A stretch of DNA of 64,000 nucleotides from JBJMQS01 sp045802605 (GTDB lineage: Bacteria; Planctomycetota; Planctomycetia; Gemmatales; Gemmataceae), in contig JBJMQS010000057.1 of NCBI GenBank assembly GCA_045802605.1, forward strand, positions 124,001 to 188,000, written 5' to 3'. The position numbers and the translations under genes are program-made. This document shows positions 34,237 to 42,739 of this stretch, piece after piece. The notes below the pieces were generated by a model. That model was not told where the DNA came from. It saw only the letters and a program-made list of their open reading frames with translations, and made no database searches. Within the stretch, counting starts at the first letter, position 1. Every line of letters starts with the position of its first letter.

Positions 34237-36381
34237 ATGAACTCCGGAAAAAAGTCCAATTCAGGTAAACGCCCTTCGAGCAAACGACGGGCCGCGCGGG
34301 CCACGCCGAAGTTGACGATTTCGCGCGGTCGGGCGTTACCGATCGGCGCTTCTCCTGATCCGGGTGGCGTGAACTTCGCGCTTTTGTGCCGGCATGGCAC
34401 CCGAGTTTGGCTGGTGCTTTCACCTGCTGATTCTAATGACCCGTTCGCCGAGATCGAACTCGACTCAGGAATCCATCGGACCGGTGCCAACTGGCACGTG
34501 CGCATTAGCGGGCTGCCAGACAGCTTCCGTTATGGCTGGCGGGTGGATGGACCGCAGGGGCCGGAGCACCGATTCGATTCGCGGAACGTATTGCTCGACC
34601 CGGCTTGCACCACGGTGGCCGGCAGTGGCCGGTGGGGCGAATTGTGTGAAACGGATTCGCACATCTCATCGCACCGCAGCTTGTACCGCGGTGGACCGCG
34701 CTATGACTGGAGCCAGGACGTGCCGCCGCGCACTCCGCCGGAGGACTCGGTGATTTATGAACTGCACGTCCGCGGCTTCACGTGCGACAGCTCGTCAGGT
34801 GTAAAGAACCCCGGCACCTTCGCGGGCCTCTCTGAAAAGCTGGACTACCTGAAATGGCTCGGAATCACGGCCGTCGAGTTGTTGCCCATTCATGAGTTCG
34901 ACGAGTGCGACTGCCCATTCATCAATCCGATGACCGGCGAGAAGAATCGCAACTTCTGGGGCTACAACTCGATCGCCTTTGCGGCTGCAAAGGCGTCTTA
35001 TGCCGCGGGTGGGATCAAGAATGATCAGTTGCGGGAATTCCGCGATCTCGTGAAAGAGTTTCATGCGGCAGGCTTAGAGGTCGTGCTCGACGTTGTCTTC
35101 AATCACACCGCAGAAGGTGACGATCGAGGCCGAACCTACTCCTTCCGTGGCCTCGACAACCAGCTTTACTATCTGCTCCGAGAAGATGGCAGCTATTTGA
35201 ATTTCACCGGCTGCGGCAACACGCTGAATTGCAACCACCCGGTCGTGCGCGACATGTTGCTCAACTGTTTGCGCTACTGGGTGGATCGGGTGCATGTGGA
35301 CGGCTTTCGATTCGACCTGGCATCAATTCTGAGCCGGGATACGAAGGGCCATCTGTTGCTCGAACCTCCCGTCATCGAGTCGATCGTGGAAGACGGCGTG
35401 CTGGCAGACTCAAAGCTGATCGCCGAGCCGTGGGACGCTGTCGGCGTTTATCAGGTCGGGACTTTTCCTTACGGGCAGCGCTGGGGCGAATGGAACGGCA
35501 AGTTCCGTGACGACGTCCGGCGCTTCTGGCGCGGCGACCGCGGAATGGTGAGCACGCTTGCCACTCGGATATGCGGCAGCCCGGATCTTTACCAGGCGAG
35601 CGGCCGGCTACCGGTGCACTCCATCAACTTCATCACGTGCCACGACGGATTTACTCTGAACGACCTGGTCAGCTACGCCACCAAACACAACCAGGCGAAT
35701 GGTGAAAACAATCGCGACGGCACGCCAGAGAATTTCAGTTGGAACTGTGGCGTCGAGGGGTTGACCGACGATCCGGCGGTTCTGGCACTGCGTGAGCGGC
35801 AAGCGCGCAACCTGATGGCCACCCTGCTGCTGTCGCAGGGCGTGCCCATGATCTTGGCCGGCGACGAAATGCTGCGCACGCAACAAGGCAACAACAACGC
35901 TTGGTGCCAAGATAATGAGATTAGTTGGCTGGACTGGTCGCTGGCCAGGAAACATGCCGGCTTCCAGCGGTTCGTGCGCGAGATGATCGCGTTTCGGATG
36001 CGACATCCCGCGCTGCGGCGCCGGCAGTTCTTCCGCGGCAAGACTCAAGAAGCCGCTGGATTGCGGGCCGACATCTCCTGGCATGGAATTGAACCCAACG
36101 CCGCGGATTTCGGACCCTTGAGTCACGCAATCGCATTTATGCTCGACGGCACGCAGACCGGCCGCGAGCATGACGCAGATATTTTCGTGATCCTCAATGC
36201 CTGGAAAGAACCGCTGTCTTTCCGCTTGCCCCCAGCACCGAACGGCGAGCGGTGGCGGCGGGCGGTTGATACGTCGCAGCCCTCACCGCATGACATTGCC
36301 GCGGAAAAAAAAGCGCCGCTCGTTGCGAGCGGCGCTTATGAAGTCGCGGATCACAGCGTCGTTGTGCTGATTGCCCGCTAA
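34237..36381 (+). CDS. glgX: Glycogen debranching enzyme GlgX (isoamylase type, GH13)
   Basis: 714 residues. The N-terminal CBM48-like domain begins at GRALPIGASPDPGGVNFALL. The GH13 barrel regions are clear: VVLDVVFNHTAEGD (region I), VDGFRFDLASIL with the catalytic Asp (region II), LIAEPWDAVGVYQVG with the catalytic Glu (region III) and NFITCHDGFTLNDLVSY with the second Asp (region IV). GYNSIAFAAAKASYA is typical of GlgX/TreX. It hydrolyses alpha-1,6 branches of glycogen. The GH57 gene at the right edge of the window could encode a branching-type enzyme. The start at 34237 is the first ATG. Its stop overlaps the stop of the convergent repeat protein by 4 bp. Confidence 0.95.
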   Translation: MNSGKKSNSGKRPSSKRRAARATPKLTISRGRALPIGASPDPGGVNFALLCRHGTRVWLVLSPADSNDPFAEIELDSGIHRTGANWHVRISGLPDSFRYGWRVDGPQGPEHRFDSRNVLLDPACTTVAGSGRWGELCETDSHISSHRSLYRGGPRYDWSQDVPPRTPPEDSVIYELHVRGFTCDSSSGVKNPGTFAGLSEKLDYLKWLGITAVELLPIHEFDECDCPFINPMTGEKNRNFWGYNSIAFAAAKASYAAGGIKNDQLREFRDLVKEFHAAGLEVVLDVVFNHTAEGDDRGRTYSFRGLDNQLYYLLREDGSYLNFTGCGNTLNCNHPVVRDMLLNCLRYWVDRVHVDGFRFDLASILSRDTKGHLLLEPPVIESIVEDGVLADSKLIAEPWDAVGVYQVGTFPYGQRWGEWNGKFRDDVRRFWRGDRGMVSTLATRICGSPDLYQASGRLPVHSINFITCHDGFTLNDLVSYATKHNQANGENNRDGTPENFSWNCGVEGLTDDPAVLALRERQARNLMATLLLSQGVPMILAGDEMLRTQQGNNNAWCQDNEISWLDWSLARKHAGFQRFVREMIAFRMRHPALRRRQFFRGKTQEAAGLRADISWHGIEPNAADFGPLSHAIAFMLDGTQTGREHDADIFVILNAWKEPLSFRLPPAPNGERWRRAVDTSQPSPHDIAAEKKAPLVASGAYEVADHSVVVLIAR

Positions 36382-39300
36382 CCGACGTACATGCCCCCGT
36401 TAAAGACGTACACAGTGTCATCGCGACTTAGATCGCCCGCACCGCCGCGCCAGTAACGGATGCGCGTCGGGATGGACGGCCCACTGCCGGTAATGATCTC
36501 CGCTTTGCCATCGCCATCGACGTCGGTCATCGCGTGCCGCACGCCGCCGGTAAAAGTGCTAGCGTAAGCGAAAAACTCGTTGAGCAACGAACCATCGATC
36601 CCTGAAAAAGTCTTGACATGGGGACCGCCCGGGGCAATCCGGTTATCTGGCGCGGTAGTGAGGTCCAGCGTACCATCGCCGTTGTAGTCTCCGACGGAGA
36701 CGAATGCACCCACTGCGTATTGCGGGTCATAGGGGAAGAAACTTCGGATGAGTGGTGCTGATGGATTCACGCCGTCGAAAATCTTCACATGCGGGTTGCC
36801 ATCTTCCGCTCCCGTGACGATATCCGCTTTGCCGTCACCATTGAAGTCGCCGGCCGCGACCGTGACGCCTACAGGGAACGTCGGATACGGATCGAATTGC
36901 CGGATCGGGCTGCCATTGAGATTTGTTGCTGAGAATACTCGTACTTGCGTTTCCATCTGAGCACCGGTGCTCGCGACGATGTCATCCTTGCCATCGCCAT
37001 CCACATCACCTGCGGCGACATAGACGCCCTTGTTCATGCTCGGATCGTACGCGAAGAACTCATGGATGAGCACCGGGCTGCCACTTACGACCGAGAAGAC
37101 TTTGACGTGCGGACCATTGCCCGGACCTGGTGCGATGATCACGTCCGCGAAACCATCGCCGTCCACATCGCCGGTCGCGACATGCACGCCGTTCAAGACG
37201 GCCGCCGCATAGGCAAAGAACTCTGTGCGGAGAGTCCCGTCCGCGTTAAACACTTTGACGTGAGGCCCGCCGCCAGGGCCGGCACCGGTGGCGACGAAGG
37301 GAATGCCGGCGGTGAGAATCACATCATTGCCGCTGAGCCCAGAATAGCTGATCCGCGCGGGATAACCCCCGATGCTGACGGTGCTGCCTCCCGTGAGTCC
37401 GCTAAACGTCCCGGTCACGGCATCCGCCGCATCGTTATCAATGAGTTTGAAGACTTGGCCGAATTTGGGTGTACCTGAAGGGTTAACCTTCAATGTCGCC
37501 GTGCCGAGGTTTACTGTTCCTGTTGCCGCTAGTGAACCGCCAATTGTCACGTTGAAGGTTGAGCCGGAGGAGAATGACACGTTGCCCGTTGAAAGCTTGC
37601 CCACAACGGTCACCGAGCCGCCGCTGGGGACGGTCACATTGCCAACCGAGCCAGTGCCCGTGAGGACGCCGCTCACTTGCACACTGCCAGAAGCATTGAA
37701 CGAGCCATTTACTACGGCAGTGTTTCCCGCCGGAATGATTAACTGACCGGCCATGTTCCCGACTGAGTTAAATGTCGCCGTCTGAGTGCCGGCCATTTGC
37801 GGCGTCAGTTTGCCAGTACCCGCAAGGATACTGCCTGCCGTTTGACTCACTGTCCCGGCTGATACAAGCGTGATGTCCCCGCCGAGCGAGTCCAAGCTCG
37901 CGGCAAACCCGATCGTGCTGTTCGTCGTCAATGTGACATTAGTTTTTGACGATCGGATGATATTCTGCGTGACATTGATCGGGCCGCTCTTGCTGTCACC
38001 GATGTTTATCGAGCTAGCCGAGATACGGCCCATTTCAGTCGCGGAGATCCCCAAAGTGAGCGGAGAGCCACTCAAGACGTCGTTGCCACCGAGATCAACT
38101 TTGGTGCCTGACGTCTGGGGCCGAAACGTCGCTGTTGTGTTGCCGGTCGCGCCAGCTTTGATCGTCGCCAGTGATCCGGTCGACAGATTGTCGGCGACAA
38201 CAGTAACTGATCCAGCACCGCCGCTCGAGATTGTTCCCGTGTTCGTCAGACTCACGGCAACACCGGTTGGCCCGTTGACGCCAGTGACAGAAACAGTCCC
38301 TCCCGACGAGGTAATCGTGGCGCTCACGGCAACTCCGTCGTTGCCTGTGCCGGTAGTCACCCCTCCAGTTCCCTGAATCGTCACGGCTCCGGTCGAGCCC
38401 GCGGTGATCTGGCCGGCGTTGATAACCGAAACACCAATATTGGTGCTGGAAGCGCCCGAACCGCCGCCCTGGCCGGTAACTGACACGTCGCCGCCCGAGG
38501 AAGTGATCGATCTAGCGTCTACAAGTACTCCGTGATTCGCATTGCCACTGGCTGCTCCCCCGGTGCCGGCGACGGTAACACTGCCCGAGTTGCCTGCCGT
38601 GACGATTGCCGAATTCGACAAATAGGTGCCGAAGTTTGAGGCGGATGCTCCGGTGCCTCCGCCGAAGCCGGTGACGGATACGTCGCCACCTGATGAAGTA
38701 ACGGTCGCGTTTGTGATGAAGACGCCATAATTGGTGTTTCCGGTTTCACCCCCGCCTGTGCCTTGTACGACAACGGGAGCATTGGCCCCGGCAGAGATCG
38801 TTGCATTGCCGAGGAGCTCGAGACCATAATTGTTTTTCGACGTTCCGCTGCCACCCCCTTGGCCATTGGCGAATACGCTGCCACCGGCCGATGTAATCGT
38901 GCCGCCATCACAAATCAGGCCAATGTTGGCATCGCCTGTCGACACCCCGGCCGTGCCATCGACGCTGACAGCCCCGCTGCCACCCGCTGAGACCTTGCCG
39001 CCGGCCACGATGTCGATGCCATGGTTGGTGCCCGACGCGTTGGCGCCACCGCCGTGGCCGGTCACGGAAACATCACCACCTTGGGAGGTAATCGTGCCGC
39101 CGGAGATGAAGGTTCCGATGTTTGAGTCGCCGTCGTTGGCTCCCCCAGTTCCATCGAGAACAACTGCACCCAGGCCGCCTGAATCAATGAGGCCACCGCT
39201 TTGAACGACGGTGCCAAAAGCGTTGCCAGAGCCGGCGCCGCCCAGACCTAAAACCGTCACGTCGCCGCCGCCCGAGGTAATTCGGCCACCCGCGGTCACA

Positions 39301-40232
39301 TTGATGCCGTGATTGTTTGCGCCAGTGGAGGTGCCACCTGTTCCGCCGACGTTGACCGCGGCCTTGTTCGATGCGGTTATTAGGCCACTGCTGTCGATCA
39401 TGATTCCGAAGTTATTGTTTGAAGCGCCGGCCCCTCCACCTTGACCTGTTACAGAGACAGCCCCACCGCCCGACTTGATCGTTCCGGCGGATACGTAGAC
39501 CCCATGGTTGGCGTCGGCACTGGATGCTCCGCCGGTCCCGTTGACGGTTACTTTCCCGGTCGTGTTTCCACCAATGGTTCCCGCCAAAAGGACTCCATAC
39601 TGTTTTCCACTGCCGCCGTCGCCTCCCAGACCTTCAACAAGGATTTCGCCCGACGTGCTGGAAACGGAGGCAGTCTCGACATCGACACCGACGAACGATC
39701 CAGTCGATGTAACCAGTTGCATATTGGCTTGAAGAGTCAGCGAACCCTGAGTGGTGGAAAGGTTAGCGTTCACAAGGATAGTCTTTGGTGCCGTGATCGT
39801 GAGAGTGCTCGTGCTCGTCACGCCAATGGCGTCATTGACCGTGACACTCTCAACTCCATCGACCGAAAGACCGCCACTCAAACTAAAGGCCGAAGTGCCG
39901 GCGAATGTGAGACCTTGATTATCGCTCAAACCGGCATCGCTGACGACGATTTTATTGACGTTCGCCGTGGGAATGGTGCCCGTGGCATCGCCACTTACCG
40001 TGATGTTGGTGCCATCGTTAGTAATCGTGACGTTTTCGGCCGTACTACCCACGGCGTTGTAGGTCACGGTGAGGACATTGGCTGCGAACAGCACTGTCGC
40101 CGGCACCAACTTCTCTTCCAGCTGAAGTAAGTGCGGTCGTCGCGTCGCGGGCTTGACCTTAACCTTCGAAAACAAACGATTGAGCCAGTATCTTTTGAGT
40201 CCGACGAAGCGACGACATGTCATAAGCGCCAT
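36378..40232 (-). CDS. Giant repeat surface protein with FG-GAP/VCBS repeats
   Basis: 1284 residues. The basic N-terminus is followed by LLQLEEKLVPATVLFA, the planctomycete LExxxxPA-type export motif also seen in the gene at 21854. After an early beta region come seven copies of a 65-residue repeat (about residues 225-660) alternating xVTVxGTGGxxxGxxNxG and ITSSGGDVSVTGxGGGxGA, likely beta-helical. Then come filamentous-haemagglutinin-like passages, a passenger-associated stretch (NGSFNASGSVQVSGVLTG) and, from about residue 1010, at least four FG-GAP repeats with calcium loops such as DVDGDGFADV, DVDGDGKDDI and DFNGDGKADI. Probably secreted and calcium-binding; function likely adhesion or envelope. 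Confidence 0.85.
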   Translation of the reverse strand: MALMTCRRFVGLKRYWLNRLFSKVKVKPATRRPHLLQLEEKLVPATVLFAANVLTVTYNAVGSTAENVTITNDGTNITVSGDATGTIPTANVNKIVVSDAGLSDNQGLTFAGTSAFSLSGGLSVDGVESVTVNDAIGVTSTSTLTITAPKTILVNANLSTTQGSLTLQANMQLVTSTGSFVGVDVETASVSSTSGEILVEGLGGDGGSGKQYGVLLAGTIGGNTTGKVTVNGTGGASSADANHGVYVSAGTIKSGGGAVSVTGQGGGAGASNNNFGIMIDSSGLITASNKAAVNVGGTGGTSTGANNHGINVTAGGRITSGGGDVTVLGLGGAGSGNAFGTVVQSGGLIDSGGLGAVVLDGTGGANDGDSNIGTFISGGTITSQGGDVSVTGHGGGANASGTNHGIDIVAGGKVSAGGSGAVSVDGTAGVSTGDANIGLICDGGTITSAGGSVFANGQGGGSGTSKNNYGLELLGNATISAGANAPVVVQGTGGGETGNTNYGVFITNATVTSSGGDVSVTGFGGGTGASASNFGTYLSNSAIVTAGNSGSVTVAGTGGAASGNANHGVLVDARSITSSGGDVSVTGQGGGSGASSTNIGVSVINAGQITAGSTGAVTIQGTGGVTTGTGNDGVAVSATITSSGGTVSVTGVNGPTGVAVSLTNTGTISSGGAGSVTVVADNLSTGSLATIKAGATGNTTATFRPQTSGTKVDLGGNDVLSGSPLTLGISATEMGRISASSINIGDSKSGPINVTQNIIRSSKTNVTLTTNSTIGFAASLDSLGGDITLVSAGTVSQTAGSILAGTGKLTPQMAGTQTATFNSVGNMAGQLIIPAGNTAVVNGSFNASGSVQVSGVLTGTGSVGNVTVPSGGSVTVVGKLSTGNVSFSSGSTFNVTIGGSLAATGTVNLGTATLKVNPSGTPKFGQVFKLIDNDAADAVTGTFSGLTGGSTVSIGGYPARISYSGLSGNDVILTAGIPFVATGAGPGGGPHVKVFNADGTLRTEFFAYAAAVLNGVHVATGDVDGDGFADVIIAPGPGNGPHVKVFSVVSGSPVLIHEFFAYDPSMNKGVYVAAGDVDGDGKDDIVASTGAQMETQVRVFSATNLNGSPIRQFDPYPTFPVGVTVAAGDFNGDGKADIVTGAEDGNPHVKIFDGVNPSAPLIRSFFPYDPQYAVGAFVSVGDYNGDGTLDLTTAPDNRIAPGGPHVKTFSGIDGSLLNEFFAYASTFTGGVRHAMTDVDGDGKAEIITGSGPSIPTRIRYWRGGAGDLSRDDTVYVFNGGMYVG
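38260..39560 (-). repeat. Array of seven 195-bp (65-codon) repeats within the surface protein gene
   Basis: The codons for the GTGG core recur at about 39540, 39345, 39147, 38952, 38757, 38561 and 38366. Spacing is 195 bp over most of the array, with small indels in the first two intervals. Unit consensus: VTVxGTGGxxTGxxNxGVxVxxxxITSxGGDVSVTGxGG plus xGASxxNxGIxxxxxxxITAG. Copies have diverged but keep the register. Confidence 0.8.
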
Positions 40233-40289
40233 GGTGAAAATCTCGCTGCAATGTTGAAGTGGGCAGAAAAGGCAAACACTAGGTTAGGA

Positions 40290-40316
40290 TGCGGCGATGG
40301 AAAGGCAATCGCCGCA
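40290..40316. terminator. Hairpin downstream of prmC
   Basis: A perfect 9-bp stem (TGCGGCGAT at 40290-40298 with 40308-40316) encloses a 9-base loop, 31 bases beyond the prmC stop on the minus strand. There is no clear T-run, so it may be a weak or Rho-assisted terminator, or a processing hairpin in the leader of the surface-protein gene. Confidence 0.4.
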
Positions 40317-40347
40317 ACACCCCAATGCGATAAGGAGTTGCGGAAAA

Positions 40348-41220
40348 CTACGCTTTATGCGCAACAACGACGCGCGCGATGTTCTCGCTGTCCAGAATTG
40401 GCCGACCCGGTACAAATCTGGACTCAATCAATTTGGAAATGACCTGTTCTGACTGCCCTGCACCAAACTCAAAAATCAACTTCCCGGCGGGCTTTAACCA
40501 CTCCCCTGCCCCAGCAATTAAGCGATCGATGACCGCAAAACCTGATTCGCCCCCATCGAGCGCCAGGCGAGGCTCGCGGTCCCGCACTTCGGGCGGCAGC
40601 GAAGGCAAGTCGCCTGTCGGCACGTAAGGCGGATTGCTTACGATGACGTCAAAGTGTTCCCCCGGGCGCAATGGCCCAAACAGGTCACCGGCGCGGAAAT
40701 CAATTTGTTTCTCGACGCCATGTCGTTTTGCATTCCTCTGAGCAACGTCGAGAGCCACACTGCTGATGTCAATGCTCACGAACTTCGCGGACTTCATACG
40801 TGTCGCCAAACTGATCGCAATGCAACCCGAACCAGTGCCGACATCTAACACTCGAGGTTCGGCTACTCCTTTGAGTGCATCGAGAGCCGCGAGCACGAGG
40901 GTTTCTGTTGCGGGTCGCGGCACCAAGACTTCAGGCGTTACCTCGAACTTCAGCAGGAAGAATTCCTTCTGCCCAACGAGATAAGAAACTGGCGTGCCCT
41001 CGACGCGGCGCCGAATGAGCTCGCGGAACTTGGCCTTGGCGTCTTCGGCAGGAGTCTCTTGGAATCGCACATAAAGTTCCGAACGTGTGCAACCTAACAC
41101 GTGAGCCAACAGGACCTGGGCATCGAGGCGTGGCGATTCGATAGTCTTGGAGCGGAGAAAATCCTCCGTCCATTTCAGAAGTGAGCCGATTGTCCACGTT
41201 TGGACTGCCGCGCCAGACAC
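40348..41220 (-). CDS. prmC: Release factor glutamine N5-methyltransferase PrmC
   Basis: 290 residues, GTG start at 41220 with GGAG 6 bases upstream. The N-terminal helical substrate-recognition domain (RLDAQVLLAHVLGCTRSELY) is followed by the SAM-binding fold (VLDVGTGSGCIAISLA at about 125-140) and the catalytic NPPY at residues 196-199 (VIVSNPPYVP). PrmC methylates the Gln of the GGQ motif in class I release factors, boosting termination. It starts 10 bp after prfA, whose product is its substrate, in the classic prfA-prmC order. Confidence 0.95.
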   Translation of the reverse strand: MSGAAVQTWTIGSLLKWTEDFLRSKTIESPRLDAQVLLAHVLGCTRSELYVRFQETPAEDAKAKFRELIRRRVEGTPVSYLVGQKEFFLLKFEVTPEVLVPRPATETLVLAALDALKGVAEPRVLDVGTGSGCIAISLATRMKSAKFVSIDISSVALDVAQRNAKRHGVEKQIDFRAGDLFGPLRPGEHFDVIVSNPPYVPTGDLPSLPPEVRDREPRLALDGGESGFAVIDRLIAGAGEWLKPAGKLIFEFGAGQSEQVISKLIESRFVPGRPILDSENIARVVVAHKA

Positions 41221-41230
41221 GGGGTACTCC

Positions 41231-42304
41231 TTACCGGCGAACGGCCAACTCTCCGAGCCGTTGCTTCTTGTCGTAAGCCTTCAGAGCCGCGATGACTTCG
41301 CCCAACTCTCCCATGATAATCGCATCCAGGCGGTAAATGGTCAGATTGATGCGATGATCCGTGAAGCGGTTCTGCGGAAAATTATACGTTCGAATGCGCT
41401 CGCTGCGGTCTCCGGAGCCGATCTGGCTTTTCCGCTGTTGGGCACGCTCCTGATGCAGCTTTTGCTGCTGCAATTCGAAAAGCCGGCTACGCAAAATGCG
41501 CATCGCGGTGTCAAAATTCTTGTGCTGGCTACGCTCGTCCTGGCATTTCACTTCCAGACCCGACGGCTTGTGAACAATGCGAACGGCGCTTTCGGTCTTG
41601 TTGACGTGTTGGCCACCTGCCCCGCCCGCCCGCATGCGCTCCCACTCAATGTCCTGGTCGCGGATTTCGACCTGGACGACGTCGGGTTCTGGCAGCACAG
41701 CCACCGTGGCTGCCGAGGTGTGAATGCGGCCCTGGGTTTCCGTCTTCGGCACGCGCTGAACGCGGTGCCCGCCAGATTCGTAGCGCAAGTCCAGAAACAC
41801 GTTTTCGCCGGTCACGCTGAAGACGACGTCTTTGAATCCACCCTGCTCGCCGGGGCTAAACGAAATGTCCTCGACTTTCCAGCCACGATCACGGACATAG
41901 TGCGTGTACATTCCGTAGAGGTCGCCGGCGAAGAGGGCGGCTTCGTCCCCGCCGGTGCCGGCTCGAATTTCCATGATAATGCTGTCGAAGTCCTCCTCAG
42001 GATCCACGAGCAGCAGGTCTTCGAGTTTGTCTTGCAATTCTTGGCGACGCTGGCGAAGGTGGGTCAGCTCCGTCTCCGCGTACGCCTTCATTTCTGGATC
42101 GTCGCCGGCCGCGAGCGCTTCCGCTTCTTTCACTGAACTTTCGACCTGCAAGAATTCTTGATAGGGTCGGACCTGCTTGAGCAGGCTCCCGTGTTCTTTC
42201 CCGAGCGCAGTCAAGCGCGCGGGATCGCTCAACACTTTGGGATCACCCATAAGCTGTTCGATTTCTTGCGAGCGTGCCAGGGATTTATCGAACGCTTCCC
42301 ACAT
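41231..42304 (-). CDS. prfA: Peptide chain release factor 1
   Basis: 357 residues, standard RF1 length. The GGQ motif is at 230-232 in MRAGGAGGQHVNKTESAVR; its Gln is the PrmC substrate. The codon-recognition tripeptide position reads P-K-T at 186-188 (RVQRVPKTETQGRIHTSA), where well-studied RF1s have PAT or PVT; the flanking Pro and Thr are kept, so recognition of UAA/UAG is still expected. It releases finished proteins on the ribosome. Its start is 76 bp downstream of rpmE, with a terminator-like hairpin between. Confidence 0.96.
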   Translation of the reverse strand: MWEAFDKSLARSQEIEQLMGDPKVLSDPARLTALGKEHGSLLKQVRPYQEFLQVESSVKEAEALAAGDDPEMKAYAETELTHLRQRRQELQDKLEDLLLVDPEEDFDSIIMEIRAGTGGDEAALFAGDLYGMYTHYVRDRGWKVEDISFSPGEQGGFKDVVFSVTGENVFLDLRYESGGHRVQRVPKTETQGRIHTSAATVAVLPEPDVVQVEIRDQDIEWERMRAGGAGGQHVNKTESAVRIVHKPSGLEVKCQDERSQHKNFDTAMRILRSRLFELQQQKLHQERAQQRKSQIGSGDRSERIRTYNFPQNRFTDHRINLTIYRLDAIIMGELGEVIAALKAYDKKQRLGELAVRR

Positions 42305-42326
42305 GATGTCGTCAAATCTGCAAAGG

Positions 42327-42365
42327 GAAAAAGAAAACGGCGGCGCGCACTCTGCGCACCGCCGT
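42327..42365 (-). terminator. Intrinsic terminator/attenuator between rpmE and prfA
   Basis: The stem 42337-42343 with 42359-42365 (ACGGCGG), extended inside by GCGCA/TGCGC after one mismatch, is followed on the minus strand by TTTTCTTTTTCCC (plus-strand 42327-42336). This is the canonical GC stem plus T-tract layout, located 16 bases after the rpmE stop and about 25 bases before the prfA start. It should reduce readthrough from rpmE into prfA-prmC. Confidence 0.75.
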
Positions 42366-42380
42366 CACGTTGACCCCAAG

Positions 42381-42656
42381 CTACTTGGCGGCTTCTTCTT
42401 TTTTGCCGCGAGCAGCCCAGTTGTATTTCTTCTGGAACTTCTCGACGCGGCCCGTCGTGTCCACGAACTTCATCTTGCCGGTGAAGAACGGGTGGGAGGC
42501 CATCGAGATGTCAAGATTGACGAGCGGGTAGGTATTCCCGTCGGTCCACTTAATCGTCTGACTGGTCTTCACGCACGAGCGTGTCAGAAAGGTGAAATTG
42601 GCGGCGTGATCCTGAAAGACCACGGGCCGATATTCCGGATGGATGCCCTTTTTCAT
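42381..42656 (-). CDS. rpmE2: 50S ribosomal protein L31, type B
   Basis: 91 residues from the ATG at 42656 (MKKGIHPEYRPVVFQD), with GAGGCAGGAC just upstream; the ATG at 42668 only adds four residues. It belongs to the longer type B form: FLTRSCVKT, ASHPFFTGKMKFVDTTGRVEKFQKKY, and no CxxC zinc site of type A L31. Type B L31 does not need zinc and replaces type A in zinc-poor cells of species having both; species with only type B use it constitutively. The C-terminus GKKEEAAK is a short charged tail. It is first in the rpmE-prfA-prmC cluster. Confidence 0.93.
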   Translation of the reverse strand: MKKGIHPEYRPVVFQDHAANFTFLTRSCVKTSQTIKWTDGNTYPLVNLDISMASHPFFTGKMKFVDTTGRVEKFQKKYNWAARGKKEEAAK

Positions 42657-42739
42657 GTCCTGCCTCAATCTCGAAACGCTGAATCCTTACAGGGAATGAT
42701 AGCAAAATGCTGCCGAATCGGCACCTATCCCAGCGCACG

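Noticed and set aside
41147..42136. 329-codon plus-strand frame opposite prfA
   Set aside because: Antisense shadow of RF1; RF1 carries the GGQ motif and operon context.
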